A stretch of 64,000 nucleotides of DNA from DASQZK01 sp963809925 (GTDB taxonomy: Bacteria > Bacteroidota > Bacteroidia > Bacteroidales > GCA-2748055). The translations under genes were made by a program, and so were the position numbers. The notes under the pieces are model-generated. The model was not told the origin of the DNA and made no database searches. It saw nothing but the letters and a program-made list of their open reading frames with translations. Below, one piece after another: positions 1 to 9,060 of this stretch (positions within the stretch are counted from its first letter, which is position 1; each line of letters starts with the position of its first letter). Location: assembly GCA_963809925.1 (NCBI GenBank), contig CAWELH010000003.1:434001-498000 (forward strand). The letters are read 5' to 3'.

Positions 1-78
1 TGGTGGAGGATCAATCTCACGATTGAACAGGGGGAAAAGATGCTGTCCGATACACTTTCATTTGGGATAACTTTTTGA
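1..78 (+). CDS. C-terminal end of an outer-membrane beta-barrel protein (partial)
   Basis: The first reading frame is open from base 1 to a TGA at 76-78 and gives 25 residues ending in SFGITF. A last strand of alternating hydrophobic residues with a terminal phenylalanine is typical of outer-membrane beta-barrel proteins, so this is probably the end of a barrel or TonB-dependent receptor whose body lies before the window. It runs in the same direction as the copper-type receptor that follows and may share a transcript with it. Only the tail is visible, so the family is inferred. Confidence 0.5.
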   Translation, partial: WWRINLTIEQGEKMLSDTLSFGITF

Positions 79-79
79 T

Positions 80-184
80 ATGCCGATGAGGAAACGCAAA
101 CTTCACTGCCAGATGCCCTACCTGTTCGCACATTCCGGCAAGACTGGAATCCTCAATGACCATAAAAATTGCTGCGTATGGTAA
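80..184 (+). CDS. possible 34-residue Cys/His/Met-containing small protein
   Basis: A short frame starts with ATG one base after the preceding stop and ends at TAA 182-184, inside the first codons of the receptor gene. The product is basic at its start (MPMRKRKLHC), has three cysteines (one CC pair), three histidines and three methionines, and matches no family I know. The tight spacing and the overlap with the receptor start at 178 would suit a coupled leader or a small metal-handling peptide. Such a short frame can occur by chance, so the call is weak. Confidence 0.2.
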   Translation: MPMRKRKLHCQMPYLFAHSGKTGILNDHKNCCVW

Positions 185-2241
185 AAATTCTTTCTATCGT
201 GACAGGGCTTTCCGCCCTTACAACAGGACTCTTTTCACAGGAACAAAAGGTGTTTCTCAGTGATACCGTGAAGATGGAGGAGGTGGTCATCACACGTGTC
301 ATGCCTTTGGATGATAATTCAGTCCTGGAATATTATCAGCGTTCGCATGCCTCCGGGATCGATGAGATCAATGCGAGGCTTGGCGGTGTATCGCTGATCA
401 GCAGAGGAGCCTACGCCATGGAACCGGTGCTTAACAGCTTCTCGGGAGGTCAGATTAACCTAACCATCGATGGGATGAAGATGTTTGGCGCCTGTACAGG
501 GAAAATGGACCCCATAACCTCTTATGTTGAACCGGTAAACCTGAAGAGCATAGAGCTGAGTCACGGATCCGACGGTAACAAAAACGGAAGTACAGTCGGC
601 GGCTCCCTGGACATGATTCTTCGGAAACCGGAAAAGTCAGCATTAAACGTTGAGGCAGGCGTTAACTATAAAACCGTGTCTGAGGGGAAGACGGGATACA
701 TGCAGTTTAATTACGGACGTGAAATGTGGGCGTATCGCATGAGTGGTGTCTACAAAAATTTTTCTCCCTATACCGACGGAAACGGCAGGGTAGTGCCATT
801 TTCTCAGTTCCGTAAGATCAATCTTCAGCAGTCGCTCATGGTATCACCGGCAAAAGGACATAATCTCTACATTGACTGGCTTATTGATGATGCCTTTGAC
901 ATAGGTTATCCTGCGCTACCCATGGATGTAAGCCGGGCCAAAGGGAGAATTTTCTCACTTGAATACAGTCCCGACAACGGAATCATGAACGTGAGCGGTT
1001 TAAAGGCAAAGCTCTATATGAACACGGTAAGACACATCATGGATGATTCGCACCGTGACAGCCTGTATTTTATTCAGGATCTGATCACAGGCATTGCCGA
1101 CAGTGTATATATGAGAATGGAAATGCCGGGCCAGAGCAATACCTGGGGCGGATTTGTGGAAGGGAAACTGCGCTGGTCTGAAAGGAATATCCTGAGTTTT
1201 AAGGTGGAAAATTATACGAACCGGTCGAAAGCAGATATGACCATGTTCATGAATAACCCTGCCGCACCGGGTGAACCCCCCATGCATGCCGAAACCTGGC
1301 CCGAAAATCAGAGACAGGTAACTGGAATTTATTTGAAGAACAGTATTCAGGCCGGCCGGAAAACCCTGATCGCCATAGATATCAGAGTCGACCACGGCCA
1401 GTCGCGGATCCTGTCGGACCAGGGCAGGCAGGAATTCACCGTCCTGAATTATGATGTAGATAAAACATACAGTGCATTCGTGACATCTGCCAATCTGAAT
1501 TTCATTCTCAAACTCAAGAACCATCTTAGATTTACTGCCGGTACCGGCTATGGTGAAAGACTGCCGACCTTGTCGGAACAGTTCGGATTTTACCTTTTCA
1601 ATGCCTTCGACGGTTACGATTATATTGGGAATCCGGATATCCGAACCGAGAAGGCCGTTCATCTCATGGGCATTATCAATTTTACGCTTCCGGCGTTAAA
1701 GATCTCATGGGAAACGCATTATAATCAGGTTTTTGACTATATCCTCGGTCGCGCAAAACCGGAATACGGACCGTTAACCGTCAGAGCATCCGGTGTCAAG
1801 CAATATGAAAACCTTACATCAGCTACGATATTTGCTTCGAATGTTCAGATTATGTGGCAGCCTGCGGAAGAGATTGAGATTCTGAATATACTTAAATATA
1901 ACTACGGGCAAACCTATTCTGGAGAACCGCTTCCGCTGATCGCCCCGTTGAAGAATATCGGGTCGGTCACCTGGCGGAGACCAGAATACTATGTGCAAGC
2001 CGAGGCGGAATACTCTTCGGCCCAGCATAGAATAAACGCCGATTTCGGAGAGTCTTCCACCGCTTCCTTTACGCTGTTGAATGTCAGGGCCGGCTTTGAT
2101 ATTGACCTTGAATGTACAATTCTGAACTTTTCTTTCGGCATTGAGAATGTTTTCGACAACGCCTATTCAGAGCACCTTGACTGGGGCAACTACCTCCGGC
2201 CCGGACGGAATTTTTATCTTGGACTGAGTGTAAAGATTTAA
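178..2241 (+). CDS. TonB-dependent outer-membrane receptor, OprC/NosA-like (copper)
   Basis: The product has 687 residues, counted from ATG 178; an in-frame TTG at 169 is a less likely start. A signal peptide covers about residues 1-20, a TonB plug about 35-150, and a 22-strand-type barrel the rest. The plug contains GACTGKMDP, giving Cys106 and Met110 in the CxxxM arrangement that binds copper in OprC. NosA-type receptors of denitrifiers share this plug segment with the phrase TSYVEP. A Met-rich loop (MTMFMN, then PPMHAE) near residues 355-375 may supply further ligands. It would import copper or a copper complex with TonB energy. A convergent diheme cytochrome c follows 38 bp downstream. 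The barrel is complete with no frameshift. The receptor family is certain; copper specificity is inferred from the motif. Confidence 0.85.
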   Translation: MVKILSIVTGLSALTTGLFSQEQKVFLSDTVKMEEVVITRVMPLDDNSVLEYYQRSHASGIDEINARLGGVSLISRGAYAMEPVLNSFSGGQINLTIDGMKMFGACTGKMDPITSYVEPVNLKSIELSHGSDGNKNGSTVGGSLDMILRKPEKSALNVEAGVNYKTVSEGKTGYMQFNYGREMWAYRMSGVYKNFSPYTDGNGRVVPFSQFRKINLQQSLMVSPAKGHNLYIDWLIDDAFDIGYPALPMDVSRAKGRIFSLEYSPDNGIMNVSGLKAKLYMNTVRHIMDDSHRDSLYFIQDLITGIADSVYMRMEMPGQSNTWGGFVEGKLRWSERNILSFKVENYTNRSKADMTMFMNNPAAPGEPPMHAETWPENQRQVTGIYLKNSIQAGRKTLIAIDIRVDHGQSRILSDQGRQEFTVLNYDVDKTYSAFVTSANLNFILKLKNHLRFTAGTGYGERLPTLSEQFGFYLFNAFDGYDYIGNPDIRTEKAVHLMGIINFTLPALKISWETHYNQVFDYILGRAKPEYGPLTVRASGVKQYENLTSATIFASNVQIMWQPAEEIEILNILKYNYGQTYSGEPLPLIAPLKNIGSVTWRRPEYYVQAEAEYSSAQHRINADFGESSTASFTLLNVRAGFDIDLECTILNFSFGIENVFDNAYSEHLDWGNYLRPGRNFYLGLSVKI

Positions 2242-2279
2242 AGTCAGTAACCCATACCCAATGATCGAAAAAGTATTTA

Positions 2280-3263
2280 TTATTTCGGTAGTTCCTCTCC
2301 CGGCTGGAATACCACTTTGTCAATCTTATAATCCACCGGGTCCAGCGAATTCAGATATTTATACAGGGCCTTAAGCTCAGTGTCATTCATCCTTTTGAAT
2401 GCTTCCCACGGCATCGGTGAATACTTATATACCCTGCCGCCATGTAAACGGTTCATAAATGTGGTCTCATCCCAGGCGGCCATAATGCCACTTCCTTTGT
2501 CCGGCGTGAGATTTGGTGAGACAAATGCGTATCCTCCGGTTGATGCTTCAGGTGCAAACAAAAAACCTCCTGCAAATTCGGGGCCTATATACTTTCCTGA
2601 TTTCAAGTCTGTATTCGTGTGACAACCAACGCAGTTGCCAACGCTGTTGGCAAGGTACTTTCCATACCCGACCTCACTGTCTTCTTTGACGTATTCAGGT
2701 GGCGTGCCTGAAGGGCCCCTGGGTTTTAGGACGCTTAAGCTCAGGAGAGCTTTACCGAGGAAGCGGTAGGTATCCGGCTCAACTTTATTTTTAACAGGGG
2801 GCTGCGATCTGAGGAAAGAAAGGATGGCGATCACATCATCGTCGCTCAGATTCTGGAAGGGCATGAACGGTGCCATGAATTTACCATTGTGATTAACCGA
2901 ATAGCGGAGTGCCCTGGCGATTTGCGCATCGGATATGTTACCGATACCTGTTTCAGGATCCGGAGTGAGGTTTGGTGTTCTGAATATCCCGGGAGGTATA
3001 TCAAATCCAGAACCGCCGCTTAGGGGAACTTTGGCACCCCTTCCCACCTCATTAACTTTTTCCAGCGAAAGATGACAGTCTACACAATGCGCCGGACCGT
3101 AAACCAGGTGTTCACCCCTGGCAATGTACGCGGAGTCGGTAGTGGCAGCAAGAGAGGGCAAAGGAGCATCAAACGTTTTATCCCAGGTGGCTGATACAAA
3201 TATGAAAAGACCACCTACAAGTACTACAAGTACAACAAGGAAAATCAGCAGGACTTTTTTCAT
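2280..3263 (-). CDS. membrane-anchored diheme c-type cytochrome
   Basis: The product has 327 residues starting at MKKVLL; an upstream ATG at 3272 would add three residues. One N-terminal transmembrane segment (about residues 3-25) anchors a periplasmic part with two class I cytochrome domains. The first heme motif is CVDCH (Cys60-His64) and the second CVGCH (Cys211-His215). Methionines in MAPFMPF and SPMPWE are likely sixth ligands. Both domains carry the NLTPD phrase seen in cytochrome subunits of periplasmic dehydrogenases and similar electron carriers. It probably passes electrons between the quinone pool and a periplasmic enzyme. No dehydrogenase gene is next to it, so its partner is unknown. 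It converges on the copper-type receptor gene. Confidence 0.85.
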   Translation of the reverse strand: MKKVLLIFLVVLVVLVGGLFIFVSATWDKTFDAPLPSLAATTDSAYIARGEHLVYGPAHCVDCHLSLEKVNEVGRGAKVPLSGGSGFDIPPGIFRTPNLTPDPETGIGNISDAQIARALRYSVNHNGKFMAPFMPFQNLSDDDVIAILSFLRSQPPVKNKVEPDTYRFLGKALLSLSVLKPRGPSGTPPEYVKEDSEVGYGKYLANSVGNCVGCHTNTDLKSGKYIGPEFAGGFLFAPEASTGGYAFVSPNLTPDKGSGIMAAWDETTFMNRLHGGRVYKYSPMPWEAFKRMNDTELKALYKYLNSLDPVDYKIDKVVFQPGEELPK

Positions 3264-3379
3264 GTGTTCCACAGATTAAGAGTTAGTTATAAAAGTCAGT
3301 GTTTATTTTCTTTCCATAGCATGCAGCTGTCTGTCAAATTCATCCCCACTCTATTCCGATCCTGCTGCGTAATTTTCCA

Positions 3380-3619
3380 CTATACAAATTCTGCTTTAAA
3401 ATGTTCAAACAAGCCGTCAATAGTTTTACGTCCGACGCTCACGTCCAACCATCCGTCGAGGACTTTGTCATGCACTTCACAAATGTTGAGCACTTCGGTT
3501 TCAGGCTGACCTTCCACGATCAATTCCTGTTCAACCGCTGCCACCTCACCAGAAACCGGTCCCTGATGTTTAGTATGAATGAAAATGCCCGGACAGGAAA
3601 CTGGAACGGGTAAACCAGG
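3380..3619 (-). pseudogene. fragment resembling a DUF438-type domain
   Basis: On the minus strand the frame is open from 3619 to a TAG at 3380-3382 and has no ATG; a GTG at 3544 would give 54 residues. The stretch VEQELIVEGQPETEV followed by ICEVHDKVLDG has the pattern of the DUF438 domain (Glu-Gln-x-Leu-Ile-x-Glu-Gly, then a Cys-x-Val-His core), which usually precedes hemerythrin and PAS domains in anaerobes. A second frame overlapping its upstream end reads plausibly (PHEIAWF), suggesting a frameshift. This looks like the 3' remnant of a larger gene. The family call rests on motif memory only. Confidence 0.4.
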
Positions 3620-3701
3620 CTATCTCATGTGGATTCACAGTGACGATGTTTGATGCTTTTAACTTATTTTTATTTGTGTAGGTAAATCTTAAGGTTTTTT
3701 T

Positions 3702-3709
3702 TATTTTTG
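3702..3709 (+). promoter_or_regulatory. Bacteroidota-type -7 box upstream of tRNA-Pro
   Basis: TATTTTTG matches the Bacteroidota -7 consensus TAnnTTTG and lies about 60 bases before the tRNA. No clear -33 TTTG is present at the expected distance. Confidence 0.35.
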
Positions 3710-3768
3710 TGTCCGCATCACCAGGGGCATGTAATGTTGTTGGTGTAAAATGGATCAAAACGGTAAAC

Positions 3769-3841
3769 CGGGGTGTGGCGCAGTTGGCAGCGCGCGTCGT
3801 TCGGGACGACGAGGCCGGAAGTTCGAGTCTTCTCACCCCGA
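3769..3841 (+). tRNA. tRNA-Pro (anticodon CGG)
   Basis: The cloverleaf folds cleanly. The 7-bp acceptor stem pairs CGGGGTG (3769-3775) with CACCCCG (3834-3840), followed by discriminator A. The D arm has GCGC/GCGC. The anticodon stem CGTCG/CGACG holds loop TTCGGGA with anticodon CGG at 3802-3804 and G37, as usual for proline tRNAs. The T loop is GTTCGAGTC. CCA is not encoded. A strong terminator follows at once, so the tRNA is probably transcribed alone. It marks the left edge of the AT-rich accessory stretch. Confidence 0.95.
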
Positions 3842-3854
3842 CTGAGTTTAAAAG

Positions 3855-3894
3855 AATGCCGTTGTAAATCAAGTAATTACAACGGCATTTTTCT
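3855..3894 (+). terminator. rho-independent terminator after tRNA-Pro
   Basis: A stem of about 12-13 bp (AATGCCGTTGTAA paired with TTACAACGGCATT) with a short loop is followed directly by a T-rich run. Confidence 0.85.
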
Positions 3895-4214
3895 TTGTGG
3901 TGGATAAATCGGTGGACTTATTTCTTGTTTTTCAAATACTGTTCTTATGAATTTTGAATGGTTTTCAAATATTTCTTGCACCATAGTACATTACAGACAA
4001 AAGGAATCTTCCCAACTCCCTCGCTACCTCTCGCCCCCGCTACCCCTGGCCCCTGAAGGGGGAAGCCCCTCGCACCACCAGGTCCTATAAAGGAACCGCT
4101 ACCAGTATGTTCTCATAGTACGAAACTCTTCCATTCAAAATGCGACATTCGATATTCGTTATTCGACATTCATTTATCTCCCAAACTCCCTAACTTCTTG
4201 TTTGTTGAGTTGTT
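3895..4214. other. non-coding, C-rich low-complexity spacer
   Basis: No gene is visible. The stretch has short C-rich runs such as CTCGCCCCCGCTACCCCTGG and AT-rich text, leading into the tandem repeat. Confidence 0.6.
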
Positions 4215-4626
4215 GATCCACCTTCGCTAAAGCTCCGACGGACGCGGTTTGGTGAATTGGTGATGAATTAAAGAACATTTACCTATCCATGGGCAAAACC
4301 ATGGCTATTGTTGGTGAATACCTCCGGCATTAAAGAAGCGTTTCTACAAACATCCCGTCATACGTTTCTCCCGATCACTTCTTATTTTGTGATTTGGTGA
4401 TCCACCTTCGCTAAAGCTCCGACGGACGCGGTTTGGTGAATTGGTGATGAATTAAAGAACATTTACCTATCCATGGGCAAAACCATGGCTATTGTTGGTG
4501 AATACCTCCGGCATTAAAGAAGCGTTTCTACAAACATCCCGTCATACGTTTCTCCCGATCACTTCTTATTTTGTGATTTGGTGATCCACCTTCGCTAAAG
4601 CTCCGACGGACGCGGTTTGGTGAATT
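4215..4626. repeat. 184-bp direct tandem repeat, 2.2 copies
   Basis: The unit beginning GATCCACCTTCGCTAAAGC starts at 4215, 4399 and 4583, an exact period of 184 bp. Two full units (4215-4398, 4399-4582) are followed by a 44-bp partial third. Each full unit contains CATGGGCAAAACCATGG, a small inverted repeat. The phrase GTGATTTGGTGA preceding the later copies also builds the 103-bp repeat near 28 kb, so the two arrays are probably related. No coding potential is seen. Confidence 0.9.
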
Positions 4627-4807
4627 TAAGAGTGATTTAAAGGACATCCCTAACTCCTAACTCCTAACTTCCTAACTCCCTAACTTCCTAACCCCTACCT
4701 CCGTCCCCCGGATCCGCTAATTCCGGGATAGATTATAAAATAATGTGTACTTTCACCACCCTAGGTGTTTAACTATGAAGTGTATTTTCATTTAAACAGG
4801 AAAAACA
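4627..4807. other. CTAACTCC-type microrepeat and UPF0182 upstream region
   Basis: Bases 4647-4700 are runs of CCTAACTCCTAACTTCC-like text, a degenerate 7-8 base repeat. The rest is AT-rich and precedes the next gene, with GAGG-like AACAGGAAAAAC just before its ATG. Confidence 0.5.
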
Positions 4808-7538
4808 ATGAAAAATAGCAGTAAGATAATAATCCTCATTGCCGTTATTTTAGGGGCTTTCTACTTAGTAAACCTGATCTTAAAATATTATGGCGACTGG
4901 CTCTGGTTCGACAACATGCAGTATGGTTCGGTATTTAATACCATGATTATTACAAAGGCCATTTCTTTTGCCTTGTTCTTTCTGATTTTTGCCCTGTTTT
5001 TTAGTCTCCATATTCGCATTGCGCAAAAGAGAGGAGCAAAGACACGAGGAATTCAGTTTTTTCCGGACGACGATCCGCGGCAAGTAATTTTAGGGATTTA
5101 CAAAGGGAAAGCTGTTTTTTGGATGTGGGCTGCACTGACTTTGTTTCTTAGCATCAGAATGGGTTTGTATGCTGTAAATCACTGGATCAGTTTTTTACAG
5201 TTTATACATGCTTCATCCTTTGGTATTCAGGAGCCGATTTTCGGAAAAGATACAGGGTTTTATATATTTAAACTTCCTAGTTTACCAATTCATTACCCAC
5301 TGGTACCTTTTCCTGGTGGTTCTGACTATTCATTGCAGTTATAGTTTCTTATTATCTTGATAATGCCATTTACACCAATGGGAAAAATGTCCAACTTTCC
5401 AGGCAGGTGAAAAGACATTTAATCAGCCTGTCAGGGTTCGTGGTTCTCGGTATATCTGCCTTATATTTCCTGAAACTTTATAATATTTTATATTCCTCAC
5501 ACGGAGCTGCTTACGGCCCGTCTTACATGGATGTACATGCACAAATTCCGGCCTATTGGGTACTTTCTATCTTAAGCATTGCCATCACTTTGCTTTTGTT
5601 TTTATCTCCGGTCTTCAGGAAAATGAAAATTATTTTGTATGCCGCCGGAGTGTGGTTACTCGTCTTAATTGGATTTGTATGGATTTACCCCGGGGTAGTT
5701 GAACAATACATTGTGAAGCCCAATGAACTACAGAAAGAAACACCTTATATTCTGAATAATATAAAATTAACCAGGGAAGCTTATGGCTTAAATAAAATTA
5801 AGGCTGAACCTTTTCCGGTTGACGAAACTATAACCTATAAGGATATTCAGGAAAATCGTCATACCATTGAGAACATCCGGTTATGGGACCGCAGACCATT
5901 GATTCAAACCTATAAGCAGTTGCAGGAAATTCGTCTGTATTATGATTTCAACAGCGTTCAGGTTGATCGTTATCATTTCGATAAATATACAGAAGTCGCT
6001 CTGGCAGCCAGAGAGTTACCTGTTTCGCAAATTCCGGATCGTGCGCAAACATGGGTAAACACGCATTTGATTTATACCCATGGTTATGGTGTGGTTATGA
6101 ACCCGGTTAATGAGATATTGCCTAACGGTATGCCCAATTTAGTTATTAAGGACATCCCCCCGACAACTACTGTGCCCCTTGACTTAAAACAAATGGGTAT
6201 TTATTATGGTGAAGAGTCCGATCAGTTTGTTTTGGTAAACACAACAGCCAAAGAGTTTGATTACCCCAAGGGAGACGACAATGTTTATACAAGTTATACC
6301 GGAAACGGAGGTGTTCGTATTTCCAATTTGTTTACACGCATTGTTTATGCCTGGAAATTTTCCGACATAAAGATTCTTCTTACCGGCTATCTGACCGACC
6401 AGAGTCGCATCATGTTCTATCGAAATATTACAAGTCGCGATAAAATTATTGCCCCTTTTCTTTCCTACGACAGTATGCCTTATCTGGTAGTTGGCCGTGA
6501 CGGACAACTTTACTGGATACACGATGCTTATACCACAAGCAATATGTTTCCTTACTCAGAGCCTGTTTCACAAAGCCCGGGCGGAAGAAGTATTAATTAC
6601 ATTAATAACTCGGTCAAGGTGGTTATAAATGCCTATAACGGCGACGTTTCCTATTACGTGATTAATCCCAAAGATCCGATTATTCAAACTTTTCAAAAGA
6701 TATATCCCAAACTTTTCAAACCCTTTAGTGACATGCCTGAGTTTTTAAAGGCTCATATCCGATATCCCACCGATCTGTTTAATATACAAACTCAAATGTA
6801 TAATGTATATCACATGACCGATCCAAAGGTATTCTACAACCAGGAAGACTATTGGGAGGTACCAAATGAGAGCTACAATAATTCTCAACAGAAAATGTTT
6901 CCTTATTACATAATCATGCGTTTGCCCGGGACACAGAAAGAAGAGTATATCCTGATGCTGCCTCTTACACCTTCCAAAAAGGATAATATGATTGCATGGA
7001 TGTGTGCCCGGTCTGACGCACCAAATTACGGTGATCTGATTGTTTATTCGCTTCCTAAGGATAAGCTGATATATGGGCCGATGCAGGTTGAAGCAAGGAT
7101 TAATCAGCAGCCGGATATTTCTTCTGAACTTACCCTTTGGGGACAGCAAGGGTCCCAGGTTTTCAAAGGAAACCAGCTTATAATCCCGATTAAAAATTCC
7201 TTCCTATATGTTGAGCCGGTCTATCTGCAATCAGAACAGGGCAAAATTCCGGAATTAAAAAGGGTCATTGTTGCCTATAACGATCAAATTGAGATGAAAA
7301 ATACGCTGGAAGAGTCTCTTCAGGCGATTTTTAATATTGCCGGGTTGCAGGATACAGCTGTCTATGCCGCAAATAAAGGGAATAGAAAAGATGGTAACAA
7401 CTACCATGCGGTCGAAAGCCGGTGAGGCACTTAACCACTATAATAAAGCAGTTGGAGTATTTAAAACAGGATAACTGGGCAGGTTATGGAAAAGAGCTTG
7501 CAGCAGATGAAATCGATTTTATCCGAAATGAACGCTGA
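4808..7538 (+). pseudogene. UPF0182 (COG1615) membrane protein, four frameshifts
   Basis: A gene for a protein of about 900 residues is spread over five frame segments. The first 178-residue piece has the family's N-terminal transmembrane segments and the phrase FGKDTGFYIFKLP. Dropping one base near 5278 restores KLPVYQFITHWYLFLVVLT; dropping one near 5327 restores IIAVIVSYYLDN and joins the long 5407-7425 segment. After 7425 two more one-base removals (near 7405 and 7451) restore AGEALNHYNKALEYLKQDNW and a natural end at TGA 7538. All four shifts are single-base insertions. UPF0182 proteins have several N-terminal membrane helices and a large extracytoplasmic domain; their role is not established. 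The flawless repair suggests recent damage or sequence error rather than old decay. Confidence 0.8.
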
Positions 7539-7960
7539 CAGCGTAACAAACCAGGGAATAAGACAGCAATAAAGGAAGGATTATCCGTCTGAACAAAGGA
7601 GGTCATGAAATACCGACCCCTGTTATTTCTATGTCTGCGGGCGTGACTTTCGTGTCGAATAGTTGCCTGTCGGCGATTTTATAAATAACTTGCTGAGAAA
7701 GTTGAACTTTCTATTCCCATAGCGGTTTCCAGTTTTGCAGCCACCGCTAAAGATACAATTGAGTATACGGTTAGCATAGGCGCCTATAGCTTATGCGATC
7801 ATAGTCCATCATCCTATTGAAAATGAATTTTGTACGGATGAAAATAATGAATAATAGAAGAGATAAAACTGAAATTGACAAAATCTATCCCTTAAAAGAT
7901 ACTTTAGAGACTCTAATCTATGCGATTTAAAACGAAGATTATGCTATAAATTAATAAGTT
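7539..7960. other. intergenic, no confident gene
   Basis: Nothing convincing is visible. A 12-bp perfect palindrome ATAGGCGCCTAT lies at 7776-7787, and a 35-codon frame at 7823-7930 (MNFVRMKIMNN...) could be a chance reading. Confidence 0.5.
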
Positions 7961-8464
7961 ATGAGCAGAGGATTTGTAAAAGATGACGATCAGGAAGAAA
8001 TTCCTGTTGTACCGCCAAGGCCATATTTACCGGAAGGATTAACAAACTATGTGACACAGACAGGTATGGATGAACTATTGGCCGAAAAACAGATGCTGGT
8101 CAATGAAAAAGACAATCTGGATAGTGCCGATGAAAATGAGAAACGAATAGCGTTAAACCATATCAACGCAAAATTACAATTGTTGAACAATAGAATTGCT
8201 GAGGCTAAAATAGTTCATCTAAACGAACAACCACAAAATGAAATAAGATTCGGTGCATTTATAACTCTCAAAGCAGAAGCAACCAAAAACATTCAAACTT
8301 TTCAAATAGTAGGTGTTGATGAGGCAGATATTTCCAAAGGAAAAATCTCCTTTATTTCACCTGTAGCCAAAGGATTAATAAATAAAAAAATTGGAGACAA
8401 AGCTATTTTAAAACGAGTAGGGGAAGATATTGTATATGAAATTGTGGATATAGCCTACAGGTAA
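7961..8464 (+). CDS. GreA/GreB-family transcription elongation factor
   Basis: The product has 167 residues. It opens with SRGFVKDDDQEE and PPRPYLPEGLTNYVT, the conserved N-terminus of the Bacteroidota GreB-like family. An acidic helical region follows (about residues 45-95), corresponding to the coiled coil that enters the RNA polymerase secondary channel, and then a GreA/GreB C-terminal domain (about 98-165, with FGAFITLK and ISFISPVAKGLINKKIGD). Such proteins rescue backtracked RNA polymerase by stimulating transcript cleavage. It is intact, stands alone, and lies in AT-rich surroundings between a broken gene and mobile-element debris. The family is clear; an activity identical to GreB is inferred. 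Confidence 0.85.
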   Translation: MSRGFVKDDDQEEIPVVPPRPYLPEGLTNYVTQTGMDELLAEKQMLVNEKDNLDSADENEKRIALNHINAKLQLLNNRIAEAKIVHLNEQPQNEIRFGAFITLKAEATKNIQTFQIVGVDEADISKGKISFISPVAKGLINKKIGDKAILKRVGEDIVYEIVDIAYR

Positions 8465-8634
8465 GCGCAGATTAAACGCCATAGGAGGGTCCACTTCAGG
8501 AAGAAACTTACCCTTTCTGAATGACTTTCCTGCTAGGGCAGGAAAAACAAATATGCTTCCCTTTATTTGATAAAGGCTCTTTGTAAAATACTGGTGTTGA
8601 ATAGGAAATTACGATCGATGCTCCGGAAATCTTG
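8465..8634. other. intergenic with small hairpin
   Basis: No gene is seen. TTTCCTGC (8526-8533) pairs with GCAGGAAA (8538-8545) over a 4-base loop, but no T-run follows on the plus strand, so it is only a weak terminator candidate. Confidence 0.35.
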
Positions 8635-8770
8635 TTAAAGGGGGGCATCCGGCATGTAAAAGGGCGTCACTCAGCGTTTATGAAGGTCTTACCCGGCATT
8701 TGCAGGGTCTCCACCCTTCATTTAAAGTGGGTCACCTTGCACACAAAACAGGGCCACTCTTAATTTTAAA
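8635..8770. repeat. degenerate 22-bp tandem array, probable IS21-family end remnant
   Basis: Six consecutive blocks of about 22 bases share a pattern like AAAGGG-x-GTCAC-CCGGCATT; the GGCAT/GCGTT element recurs at 8652, 8674, 8696 and 8718. Arrays of about 22-bp repeats with GGGTCAC and CCGGAAT cores are typical of the termini of Bacteroidota IS21-family elements. No istA/istB gene is next to it, so this would be an orphan, mutated end. A perfect 8-bp hairpin (8772-8795) lies just beyond. Confidence 0.5.
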
Positions 8771-9015
8771 ACCATCATTTAGCATGTAATGATGGCCTCC
8801 CGGAATTATAATAGGCCTGATCATTCACCTTAAAATCATCAGGCAGAATTTGCGGATCAAATCTTTCGTGGGAACTTCTGAGAATGCCATGCATATTCAG
8901 ATATGGACCGCTTGGATAACAATCCCACAAACACATTTAACCGGCAAAAAAACACCTTCAGCATTAAGAATAACACCTCCGGCACATTCTCTTTTAATTC
9001 TGCTCCTCCGCAATC

Positions 9016-9023
9016 TACTTTTG
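9016..9023 (+). promoter_or_regulatory. -7 box (TACTTTTG) for the following porin-like gene
   Basis: The sequence matches TAnnTTTG and sits 37 bases before the ATG at 9061. No good -33 motif is seen. Confidence 0.45.
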
Positions 9024-9060
9024 TTTCATGAGATTATTAATTAAAATAAATTTTAAAAAC

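Noticed and set aside
1000..1662. 220-codon minus-strand frame
   Set aside because: It lies wholly antisense to the receptor gene, has no recognisable motif, and the plus-strand protein is a clear family member.
3769..3841. Direct repeat of the tRNA-Pro 3' end as an island attachment site
   Set aside because: I looked between 17 and 24 kb for TTCGAGTCTTCTCACCCCG and saw no copy.
5273..5340. Programmed frameshift in UPF0182
   Set aside because: There are four shifts spread over the gene, no slippery sequence and no known recoding in this family.
8850..9044. 64-codon plus-strand frame before the porin-like gene
   Set aside because: It overlaps the -7 box for the next gene and has no recognisable features.
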